Positions 37,376-47,860 of a DNA stretch of 64,000 bases are shown in pieces. Position 1 is the first letter of the stretch. Each line of letters begins with the position of its first letter. The stretch comes from Calycina herbarum. Taxonomy: Eukaryota > Ascomycota > Leotiomycetes > Helotiales > Pezizellaceae. Under the pieces are notes generated by a model. It worked only from the letters and a program-made list of their open reading frames with translations. It searched no databases and was not told where the DNA came from. The DNA lies in NCBI GenBank assembly GCA_001414485.1, contig LLEY01000017.1:62001-126000 (forward strand). The letters run 5' to 3'. Made by a program: the position numbers and the translations under genes.

Positions 37376-39781
37376 ATGGCACCTCCCTCTCGCGTCGTCT
37401 CGGTGACCATCAAGTATGCCAAACCGGGTACCCAACCGCCAGTTTACCTGGCCGGTTCCTTCTCGAGCCCGCCATGGGAGCCGCAAGAGATGCAATATAC
37501 GCGCAATACAGATGGCGCGCCCGAGTTCATCAAGGAGATCCAGGTCGAGGAGGGAAAAGACTATCAATACAAATTTCGGATGGGACCAGGCGATTGGTGG
37601 GTGCTTTGCGAGGACAGTCCAACTGGTACGTAGAGGCTCCAGTGAATCCCGATATATCGATGACGTCGCTCGAAATACCCATTCACCGCAACGTGGGAGT
37701 GCTTACAATTATTTTTCCTTTAGCAACCGATGATAGCGGAAACAAAAATAACCTTCTCTTCGTTCCTGAGTCGAATCACCCCGAAATAGAACAAAGCAAA
37801 GCTTCTTCGCCCGCCACATTACCTCATACCAAAGCGGCTCCAACTTCAACAACTATGGATCGTGAAACTGGAGGAATTGAAGGTCCCAAGATTGCTCCAG
37901 AGACCAATGATCAGAAGCCAATCCTCCAGGGTCAAGAAGAATCCCAGAAAATGTCTTTACCTGCCAAAAGTTCCACCCAGGAAGATTCGAATGGCTCACC
38001 TGGAGCACCCGATAGTCAAGCTGCTAATGGAGGACCAGGCCATCTCCAGCTCCCCGATGCCTCAAATGACAATACAAAAACACCACCAGGGTCCAAGACT
38101 CCAGATATCGCACAGGTTGCCGCAGAAGTTGCAGATTCGGCTGCCAAACTTGACAATGGGCCACCAAGCCCGGATATTCCAGATGATGAAGCAGGCCGAA
38201 TTGGCTATAGACGCATGTCCAACACCCCAATTCCAGAGATTTCAGAAACAGCAGTAGAGGTGGCTGATGTTGCTGCCAAGCTTGATAGAGCTAAGCCGGT
38301 ATGATTGTCCTTTTGGTCCTTATATACAGCCTACTGGTTTCGCTGGTTTAGCTAACTTTGTATAGTCCAAAATTGAAATGCCTTCCCCTCCGTTGAGTCT
38401 TGAAGACGAGGACATATACGCCCCGACACCAGAGCATGAGAGAGTGCCGCTGTTCCCACATGAATGTCCCGGTCCAACGGATAAAGTGGTAAAAAGTAGA
38501 AATGGCGGCTCGAGAGATACCTCTCCGCTTAATCCTCCACAACAAACAACGGACGAAGAGATCGATACCAATGATCCATCCCTGGAATCATTTCCCACAA
38601 CTCGTGAAGGGGTCTATGAAAAGATCCGGAGTCTGGAAAATAGGCTCCCACCGGACGAGTCTCCAGTCACCTCCCCATCCACCAGTCGTCAACCAGAGCG
38701 TCTTGACCTTCCGAGCCCTTCGCCTAGACTTCTTGCCCAAGAACGGTCACCATCTCTTGGTGCAATCGAAGAGGAGCACGAATTGGACGAAGCAGACCGT
38801 AAGCCCATCCTAGCGGAGATAGAAACGCAGGAAGATTCGGAGGCATCCCAACCAGTCTCTCCCACCGATACACGGAATGATAAAAGTTCTACCAAAAGCG
38901 AACATCTAGAGGTCGAAACAAGAAAGCACGGGGAGAGTTCGGAGCATAGCGGCGATAGCCAACTCCCCTCCAGTTTGGCTCCGGAGACGTCGAAGGACGA
39001 ACCAGTTTCTGAAGTTGCTACAGGAGAACCTCATGTACAGCCAAAGACCCAGGATAAAAATTCAGAAATAGATGCTGATAAGAAGGCCCCAAACCCCACT
39101 CCTATGTCCGAACTTCAGAAAGAAGGCAAGGAAGAATCTACTGCATATCCAGCCAACGAAACGCCCGAAGCCGAGCATGCCGACACGGACCAAAAGACTA
39201 CTGAGGTTAAAGAAGCGCCATATGTTGCCACCACCGATACATCTGGTCCTGTCAAGTCAAAGGTTGAAACCCGGGCGGGTAGAGCTCCAACAATTACCAT
39301 CGAACCTGCGACAAGTTCCCAGGAAATCCCCAAAGGAGGTACGCGTAGCATTACAGAGGATTCGCTCAGCGCCATGAGCCCACCAGTATCGACCCCATTT
39401 ATCGTGAATGGTGAAAGACAGCTTGGTCATGGCAAAGAGCAAGACCATGAGCTTCTTGCTAGTGATCAAGGGCCAAGCATCACTTTACAGCCAGCTACTC
39501 CAAGAGCAAGTCTGAGAACGACAGATACAGACCTCACCGAAGCAACAGATGCTGGTGAAAGCACATCAGTCGCAACGAGTGGTCGCAGTTCAGAGCTCGC
39601 ATCGAGAAAGAAACAACGGGCTATGACTCCTTCCCCGGATCGTCCACTCACACCCAGTTCAATCCGTTCAAATAAGGATGTGAAATCTCGGAATTTCTTG
39701 AAGGCCTTTTGGCGGGTAGTTTTTGTTGATTGGATTGGAGGACTTCTTGCACGATGCTTTGGCGGCGGGCGTGATTCGTAA
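37376..39781 (+). CDS. CBM48/AMPK-type glycogen-binding-domain protein, Crp1/Mdg1-like
   Basis: Exons 37376-37625, 37724-38298 and 38366-39781 give 746 aa (GTACGT/TAG and GTATGA/TAG introns; GCTAAC branch in the second). The N-terminal 90 residues form an AMPK-type CBM48 fold: VTIKYAKPGTQPPVYLAGSF, then the PWEPQEM strand and YQYKFRMGPGDWW. About 650 Ser/Pro/Glu-rich disordered residues follow, including two related blocks (AAEVADSAAKLD and AVEVADVAAKLD). The C-terminus has a hydrophobic/basic patch (FLKAFWRVVFVDWIGGLLAR) that might bind membrane. Yeast Mdg1 and Crp1 share the N-terminal domain; Mdg1 acts in pheromone G-protein signalling. That role here is inference. Confidence 0.85.
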
Positions 39782-40540
39782 GGCTTTCACCTATTCTTGT
39801 TTTCGATCCCCTCTTTAATGTGATTTTTAACCGATAATGCATACCCCCAATCCCCAACGAGGCTGATAGATTGGACATTGAGTAGGCTAGTAGTCGTATC
39901 CGCACTCGTAATAGTTGTATTTCCTGCTTTGTATTTTTACACTTTATGAGCATTCCGTCAACACCCTCATCGGCCGGAAAGTTTGTCACTGGTAGTCGAA
40001 GCGTTTGTTTTTTGTCTCCGTTTCTCTTCTCCTTTTGGAGAGCAATACTTGGAGAAGGTTGGACTGGACATGGGACACGCGGGACGGCCACCTTTGTATG
40101 ATATGAGCTTAATGGGTGAAGAATGGAATGAAGATACGTTACCTATGAATATATTATCTCATGAAATATTAAATGAAACTGCTTATGACTGGTTTGAAGA
40201 AGTGTGAAGGAGCTTCAGCTACTTCTTCAAAGCTCAAAATTAACAAGGTTGGTGACAGCCAGATTCTAATGATTTTGAGTTGGTGGAACGCAGGTAGGAG
40301 TATAAGGTCGTAGGTGAATATGCATGTAATTTATTTTAGAAGCTTGATGGCAAAAATATTTTGGTGGGGTAACTGAAGGACCGACCTCCGATAATAAGTA
40401 CGTACCTATCTTACGAGTAGCGTAATCCTCGAAGGAATGCAACACCTATGACAAGCACATACAAAAGCCCAACCTCCATGATCTAAGAAACACCAAAGCC
40501 ATCCCAAGGCGCACCGCTTCTACAACCACACCACCATACC
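39782..40540. other. Intergenic region before the GT69 gene
   Basis: Noncoding. A 74-codon frame at 39983-40207 has no domain and overlaps the expected 3' UTR. No gene seen. Confidence 0.45.
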
Positions 40541-42031
40541 ATGCCTTCCACCGCGCAATACGACCTCCTCCCACGCTCCTCCCTCGATATCGACGACTCT
40601 GCCGAAGAATTTAAAGACAAGCCTCTCCCCCGCCGTCAAAATGCCTTCTTCCGAATCGCGCGCAAGGCTCGGAGGGTGTGTAGGATTTGCAGACCTATAT
40701 ACATATTTATAGGCTTCATGCTCTTCCTCCTTTGGCAATTCACCTTTAATGGGTCTTACACGAATCCGCTGCCCTTCGCGATCCCGGAGAAAGAGACGGT
40801 TTTCATTGCGGCGAATATTATTGATGGGGAGTTGATTAGTGGAGCTTGGGGGAGGGGATTGCTGGAGTTTGTGGAGTTGATTGGGAAGGAGAGGGTTTAC
40901 GTTTCGATTTATGGGGGGCCGAGAGATAAACTGGAACTACTGGCGGGGATGCTGGAGTGCGAACATAGTTTCGTTAGTGAGGAGATGCAGCCTTTGGATA
41001 TGGCTGCTATTCCTAGGACTACGCTTCCGACGGGGGAGAAGAGGGTCAAGAGGATTGCTTATTTGGCCGAAGTGAGGAATAAGGCTTTGCAACCGTTGGA
41101 TAAGCTTAAGAGGAGGTTTGATAAGGTGCTTTTTATTAATGATGTTTTCTTCGAGGCGGGGGGAGCGGCGAGGTTGTTGTGGGGGACGAATGTTGATGAG
41201 GAGGGGAAGGCGAGGTATAAGGCTGCTTGTGGGACGGATTTCGTGGCTTGGTGGAAGTTTTATGATACGTTTGCTACGAGAGATACGGAGGGTTATAGTA
41301 TTGGGGTTCCGATCTTCCCTTGGTTTTCGGCGGAGGGAGAGGGGATTAGCAGAAAAGATGTTTTGGATGGGAAGGATGCTGTGAGGGTTAAGAGTTGTTG
41401 GGGTGGAATGACAGCTTTTGATGCGAGATATCTACAGAAAGATGCAAAGGGGCTTTCGAAAACGACTAGAGAGGTTCCGACTCTTCCTCTTAGATTCCGG
41501 TCTGAGCCTGAACCATTTTGGGATTCGAGCGAGTGTTGTTTGATACATGCGGATATCATGGCTCTACCGCCTTTCCCAATGTCTCCCGTTCCGGAAGATA
41601 AATGGGATGAGGGTATCTATATGAATCCCAACGTTCGAGTTTCCTACGACGCAAAAACACAATCTCGTCTAGGTTTTGCAAGACGAGTCGAAAGGCTATT
41701 TGCTCTTCCACAGGCTATCATCAATCACTTTGCCGGCATGCCACGCTTCAATACCAGGCGTGCCGAGGTTGAAGGTGATATGATTCAAGATAGAGTTTGG
41801 AAATCGAGCTCGGAATCTCTTGTTTCTGGGAGAGATGTCATTGGAGAGGGAATGGAAATGGGGGTTGATTATTGGGCGAAGAAAGGCCATTATGTTGATG
41901 AGAATAGGATGGCGAATAGAGGGGGTTACTGTGGGGTTAGACAGTTACTTGTCATAAAGGAGGGAAAATTGGAACCCGGAGAAGGCAACTGGGACAATTT
42001 GTTGAATGAGGTGCCGCCTCTGGGGCTGTAA
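40541..42031 (+). CDS. CMT1/CAP59-type alpha-1,3-mannosyltransferase (GT69)
   Basis: Intronless, 496 aa, ATG in a CACC-like context. A short cytosolic tail is followed by one membrane segment (IYIFIGFMLFLLW, about 53-67), the type II topology of Golgi glycosyltransferases. The GT69 pattern follows: FIAANIIDGELISGAW, VSIYGGPRDKL, YLAEVRNKALQPL, VLFINDVFF with a conserved Asp, then CWGGMTAFDARYLQ and late SECCLIHADI. In Cryptococcus the founding enzymes transfer mannose in capsule synthesis; relatives in ascomycetes act on cell-wall or secreted glycans. The exact acceptor is unknown. It converges with the CRIPT gene. Confidence 0.88.
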   Translation: MPSTAQYDLLPRSSLDIDDSAEEFKDKPLPRRQNAFFRIARKARRVCRICRPIYIFIGFMLFLLWQFTFNGSYTNPLPFAIPEKETVFIAANIIDGELISGAWGRGLLEFVELIGKERVYVSIYGGPRDKLELLAGMLECEHSFVSEEMQPLDMAAIPRTTLPTGEKRVKRIAYLAEVRNKALQPLDKLKRRFDKVLFINDVFFEAGGAARLLWGTNVDEEGKARYKAACGTDFVAWWKFYDTFATRDTEGYSIGVPIFPWFSAEGEGISRKDVLDGKDAVRVKSCWGGMTAFDARYLQKDAKGLSKTTREVPTLPLRFRSEPEPFWDSSECCLIHADIMALPPFPMSPVPEDKWDEGIYMNPNVRVSYDAKTQSRLGFARRVERLFALPQAIINHFAGMPRFNTRRAEVEGDMIQDRVWKSSSESLVSGRDVIGEGMEMGVDYWAKKGHYVDENRMANRGGYCGVRQLLVIKEGKLEPGEGNWDNLLNEVPPLGL

Positions 42032-42601
42032 GATGTTGTTTTGTTTTATTAGCGTTGGGTATTGGGCGTTTGGTCAGGTTCTTGGTTGTCATGTCTGGGA
42101 GAGGGTTTCCTATATAGGCTTATAGGTAGACTGGAGGCGCAGGATCACTTTACTATATGGAACTGCAAATTGATTGTTTTTGCTTTTATGCTTAACGACT
42201 TCAATTTTGTCTTTCTTGGGAACCACAAACGAATCCTACAAAATATGTTGCTATACTACGTTCTTCAGGCCGTCCTTTGAGATTGATATCGTGTATCTCG
42301 CCTAATCGTTCAATTAAGACTCGTAAAATCAATTCATTTATATTAGCTCCATCTAAAAGTGGTAGGACATGAAGAAGTGAAAGTGCCTCAAGGCTACAGT
42401 CACTGAATTCCTGCACCTCCTGATGCTTCATGTTCCTTTACTATGCCGACAACTGCCAGGAAAGGCATTTCCATACAACCTCTTACGCAACCATATACGC
42501 CAACGCCCTATGTGCTTTCTGGGTATCCATTCCACTATCTTCGTATAATCGTGACACTGTTACCAGTTATGGTATTCTCGAACCACCCCACTCCAAGTTG
42601 T
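42032..42601. other. Convergent intergenic region
   Basis: Between the stop codons of the GT69 and CRIPT genes. A 76-codon minus-strand frame at 42201-42431 (LEALSLLHVLPLLDG) is not supported by context and may be chance or a small remnant. Confidence 0.4.
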
Positions 42602-43076
42602 TCATTTGAGAGTAAACTTCTGACCTGCAATCACAGGAGCTGCTGCTGTAGATTTGGAGCTGGCTTTGCCACACATCGCACAAGCTATGAGGGAATTAGT
42701 GACATTAAAACCAAGAGATATAGCCAAGGACATACCATTTGCTTTATATGCACACTTTTGACAATACGTTCTTCCTTGATCAACCTTGGTTTTGCAGGAG
42801 GTACACGAACTCGAGTAGGCGGCGTATGGGTTTCTTGCCGTTTTTGAGAGTAATTTGCTCTACCAGTTCTATTAGTGCCCAGTTTAGTGCATCCGTGAAT
42901 CTCCAGCATACCTTGCCTATACCATTACTTCCCAAGGTTGCCGATGTTTTAGTCTTGTCGGAACTCTTGGATGATGATCCAGCTGGGGAACCATAATACA
43001 TATCATTCTTCTTCTTGACGCCAGGTGTAGCCAGCGTCGTAGATTTGGCGAGCTTTTGACACTTTGCGCAGACCAT
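42602..43076 (-). CDS. CRIPT: CRIPT family protein (cysteine-rich PDZ-binding homologue)
   Basis: Exons on the minus strand: 43076-42912, 42859-42736 and 42684-42602, giving 123 aa in phase; introns are 52 and 51 bp with GTATGC/GTATGT donors. MVCAKCQKLAK starts with the family's CxxC pair; the spliced C-terminal half carries CTSCKTKV, YCQKCAYK and ACAMCGK, matching CRIPT's zinc-cluster fold and length. In animals CRIPT binds PDZ domains and has been linked to splicing factors; its fungal role is not established. Any single open frame covers only the first exon, so this gene is easy to miss or truncate. It lies head-to-head with DRS2. Confidence 0.88.
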
Positions 43077-43623
43077 TTTGAAGTGTCTGAATTGTTTTTA
43101 GGTGGTTGGTGGCGGTGGTTTCGCAGAGAAGGCTGGCGGGTGAGGCTGATATTCCATGCCAAGTCTTGGCCAGGATGTCTGAAGCAGTGCTGCAAAGGAG
43201 CTCAGCAATCAACCACCAAAGAACCCAAATTGTCTGACAGCCGATTCAACGCCTCGAGAGTTTCTCAAGCCAGCCACTCGACGATATCAATGGCCTGGTA
43301 CATGCGCAAACTACAATCGCTACGAACTCTTCCACCGAATAATCCCATTCACGAACGACGAAAAGTCATAGGTTGTGCTACTGGTTGTGGCTGGTAGCTC
43401 GTATACTCTGCGTCTGGCAATAATACGTACGCTTCCTTTCACCACCACCGGGCTGTGCTCTACTCTAAGAAAAGGCAGGCTTACCTTTGAACCCCAATAC
43501 CCATTATCACGACGAGACGATCGCATAAATATTCCGAATCTGCGGTGCGCAACATCCGCCCATCAACAAGCAATTAAGGGGTCGATGCCAACGTCTGCGC
43601 GGCTTACATAGCGACACTTGAGT
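43077..43623. promoter_or_regulatory. Shared bidirectional promoter region of CRIPT and DRS2
   Basis: 547 bp separate the two divergent start codons, so both promoters must lie here. No TATA box or operator can be singled out. Confidence 0.5.
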
Positions 43624-46600
43624 ATGGCAGGGCAGCCAACTGGCAGCAAAAGGGATGATCTCCTCCTCGACTTGGACGATGAACGACCGATATACAACAA
43701 TGGGCAGCGGGCTCCTGTAAATGATGATGATCTTTTGCGCGCCTACAATGCCGACCACGATGAAGCAAACCCCCGCCCATCAGTATCCTATGATGATTTT
43801 GTAGGAGCAAGCGGATCTGCGAGACCTTTACCGGGTGGACCAGGAACAGTACCAAGTGCGGGAGGGCCATACACAGCCGGAGAGTCAACAAGGACGTATA
43901 GTCAGACGTCAGGATTGGGAAATTATCAGAGATATGCCGACGATGTGGACGATTTTCCGGATGATCACCATGACGCCAATGATATGTACTACCAAAGTGG
44001 CGGCGCAATACCTGGTGATGGATCAGGATTACCAATGAGACAACGGGGCAAGAAGGGTAGTAGGAATAGTGTGTTGAGCATGGGAGGTGGATTGATGGGC
44101 AAGGCAAAGAGCATGATGGGGATGGGACCGGAGTACTCGGAAATGGATCTGCCTTTAACAGAAGGAGGTGCGCGAGGAAGTGCTATTCCAAATACGCCCA
44201 CAACCCCAAAAACGCCAGCAAAGAAGTTCGACGTGGGGAAATTTAAGTTTGGATTTGGCAGAGGGAAACCAGATCCGTCAACCCTTGGCCCGAGAATTAT
44301 ACACCTCAACAATCCTCCGGCGAACTCTACAAACAAATATGTCGACAACCATATTTCGACAGCGAAGTACAACATTGCGACATTTTTACCCAAGTTTCTC
44401 TTCGAGCAATTCTCAAAATTTGCAAATCTTTTCTTCTTATTTACCGCTGCTTTACAACAAATTCCTAATATCTCGCCAACGAACAAATACACGACGATCG
44501 GCCCCTTAATTCTGGTTTTGGCGGTCTCTGCGGGTAAGGAATTGGTGGAAGATTATAGGAGGAAAACGTCAGACAAGTCACTCAATAACTCCAGAGCTCG
44601 GGTGCTCAAAGGCTCACAGTTTGTGGACCAGAAATGGGTCAATGTTGCGGTTGGAGATATTGTGCGGGTGGAATCAGAAGAACCATTTCCGGCAGATATT
44701 GTTCTTCTTGCAAGTTCGGAACCTGAAGGACTTTGCTATATCGAAACTGCAAATCTCGATGGAGAGACGAATCTCAAAATCAAGCAGGCGATACCGGAAA
44801 CTTGTGATATTATTGAATCGAGCGAAATGAGCAGACTTGGAGGAAAACTTCGATCCGAACAGCCAAATAGTAGCCTGTACACTTATGAAGCTACGCTGAC
44901 TCTATCTGCTGGTGGGGGAGAGAAAGAGCTTCCATTACAGCCAGACCAACTTCTTCTCAGAGGTGCTACCCTGCGAAACACTCCTTGGATCCATGGTATC
45001 GTGGTTTTCACCGGACACGAAACAAAATTAATGCGAAATGCCACAGCCACCCCCATCAAGCGAACTGCAGTCGAGCGACAACTCAATATGCTTGTTCTTT
45101 TGCTCATTGGTATTCTTATTTGCCTCAGTGTCATAAGTTCTATTGGAGATCTGATTATTCGAATCACTCGAGGAAAGCAATTGGCTTACCTGAATTATTC
45201 GGTATCAGACGATGCCATAACAAGGTTCAAACAATTCGGTTCTGACATCTTTACCTACTGGGTTCTCTACTCTGCACTCGTCCCAATTTCTCTGTTCGTA
45301 ACTATCGAGTTGGTCAAGTATTGGCATGCTATACTCATCAACGACGATCTGGATATGTACTACGAACCTACAGACACTCCAGCAGTTTGCCGAACTTCAA
45401 GTTTGGTGGAGGAGTTGGGCATGGTTGAATACATCTTCTCCGACAAGACGGGTACTTTGACATGCAATCAGATGGAATTCAAACAATGTTCAATCGCTGG
45501 TATTCAATACTCGGAAGACGTCCCAGAGGACCGAAGAGCGATTATGCAAGATGGTGTTGAGATTGGAGTCCACGACTTCAACCGACTCAAGGAGAATCTT
45601 AAAACACACGAATCCAGCCAGGTCATAAACCACTTCTTGACGCTACTATCAACTTGCCATACAGTCATTCCGGAACGACAGGAAGAGAAGGGTGGAGCTA
45701 TCAAATATCAAGCAGCCTCGCCCGATGAGGGCGCTTTGGTTGAAGGAGCAGTCATGATGGGCTACCAATTCACGGCTCGAAAGCCAAGATCAGTCCAAAT
45801 CACTGTCGCTGGTCAAGAATATGAGTATGAACTACTTGCTGTCTGCGAATTCAACTCCACCCGAAAACGAATGTCTGCAATCTTCCGATGCCCAGATGGT
45901 AAAATAAGATGCTACTGCAAGGGTGCCGATACTGTTATCCTCGAACGATTGAGCTCTGATAATCCACATGTTGAACTCACACTGCAGCATCTCGAAGAAT
46001 ATGCTTCAGAGGGTCTCCGTACTTTGTGTTTGGCAATGCGAGAAATCCCGGACGCTGAATTCCAGCAGTGGTGGCAAATATTCGAGAAAGCACAAACGAA
46101 CGTTAGCGGAAATCGTGCTGAAGAGCTCGACAAGGCGGCTGAGCTTCTAGAGAAGGAGTTCTACCTTCTTGGTGCGACGGCTATTGAGGATCGACTTCAA
46201 GACGGTGTTCCAGAGACTATCCATACCTTGCAAGAAGCTGGTATCAAGGTCTGGGTTCTCACCGGTGATCGACAAGAGACTGCCATTAACATTGGTATGA
46301 GTTGCAAGTTGATAAGCGAAGATATGACGCTCCTGATTGTCAACGAAGACTCGGCCGTGGAAACAAGAAACAACATACAGAAGAAGCTTGATGCCATTCG
46401 TACTCAAGGAGATGGCGCCATTGCAATGGATACCTTGGCGCTTGTCATCGATGGAAAGTCATTGACGTATGCTCTAGAGAAGGATCTCGAGAAGAACTTC
46501 TTGGATCTTGCTGTCATGTGTAAAGCTGTTATCTGTTGTCGTGTTTCGCCACTTCAGAAAGCTTTGGTGGTCAAGCTTGTGAAACGTCATCTCAAGGCCA

Positions 46601-47860
46601 TTCTGTTGGCAATTGGTGATGGTGCTAATGATGTGTCCATGATTCAAGCCGCCCACATTGGGGTGGGTATCAGTGGTATGGAAGGTCTCCAAGCAGCTCG
46701 TAGTGCCGATGTTGCTATTGGGCAATTTAGGTATCTCCGGAAGTTACTCCTCGTTCACGGTGCTTGGAGTTATCAAAGAATCAGCAAAGTCATTCTTTAT
46801 TCTTTTTACAAAAACATCACGCTGTACATGACCCAATTCTGGGTAAGTTGGAAAACAACTCTCTCTCAAATTACTCCTACTAACCCTCTTCTAGTATTCA
46901 TTCCAAAATGCATTTTCTGGGGAAGTCATTTACGAATCATGGACACTCTCATTCTACAACGTCTTTTTTACATTCTTTCCTCCGCTTGCCATGGGTATTT
47001 TTGATCAATTCATCTCGGCTCGATTGCTGGACCGGTATCCACAACTATATCAAATCGGCCAAAAGAACACCTTTTTCAAGATGCATTCTTTCTTCTCTTG
47101 GGTTGGCAATGGTTTCTACCATTCCTTAATTTTGTATATTGCAAGTCAATTCATCTGGCTTTACGATCTTCCTCAAAGCGATGGTAAAACGGCAGGTCAT
47201 TGGGTTTGGGGTTCCGGGCTTTACACTGCTGTCCTTGCGACAGTTCTTGGCAAAGCTGCTCTAGTAACGAACATTTGGACGAAATATCACGTTCTTGCGA
47301 TACCCGGAAGCATGTTCATCTGGATGGTCTTCCTTTCGGTGTACGCGACTGTTGCACCAAAATTACACTTTTCGACGGAGTACGAAGGAGTTATACCACG
47401 TTTATTCCCAAGTCCAGTGTTCTGGTTACAAGGACTTGCACTGCCAATCATCTGTCTTTCACGAGACTTTGCCTGGAAATAGGAAGTTGCCTTGATACGA
47501 TTTTGTCGTCTCACACTAACGATTGAACAGTGCAAAACGCATGTACTATCCACAAACCTATCATCATATTCAAGAAATTCAGAAGTACAATATTCAAGAT
47601 TACAGACCACGGTATGTCCCTCTGAATACGTCATATTGCCCAATATTTCCGAGCTGCTCGCTAATTTTACTCTCACTAGGATGGAACAATTCCAAAAAGC
47701 CATTCGCAAGGTCAGACAAGTACAGCGCATGCGTAAACAGCGCGGTTACGCCTTCTCCCAGGCGGATGAATCTCAAACGAGAATATTGCAAGCATACGAT
47801 ACCACGAGGGAACGAGGAAGGTATGGAGAGATGGCGAGTTCGAGACCGGGCGGGCGATGA
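43624..47860 (+). CDS. DRS2: P4-ATPase phospholipid flippase, Drs2 family
   Basis: Exons 43624-46842, 46895-47481, 47531-47611 and 47680-47860 give 1355 aa, the usual Drs2 size. P-type landmarks: PADIVLL, LDGETNLK, DKTGTLTCNQ (phosphorylated Asp about 607), TGDRQETA, GDGANDVSM; the P4 motif VPISL precedes the catalytic loop. Drs2 flips phosphatidylserine at the trans-Golgi and endosomes for vesicle formation. The last two exons encode the conserved tail (YAKRMYYPQTYHHIQEIQKY and RGYAFSQ), the autoinhibitory/regulatory region in yeast Drs2. Odd point: the intron before it (47482-47530) has branch CTAAC and a CAG acceptor, but its donor reads GGAAGT, not GTAAGT. If unspliced, the protein ends at TAG 47480-47482, about 90 residues short. 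ATG 43624 follows an in-frame TTG at 43618. Confidence 0.92.

Noticed and set aside
39983..40207. 74-codon acidic frame after the CBM48 gene
   Set aside because: It has no domain, no intron logic, and lies where the 3' UTR is expected.
43604..44107. 167-codon minus-strand frame opposite the DRS2 start
   Set aside because: It is antisense to a clear coding exon and has low-complexity His/Leu composition with no recognisable domain.
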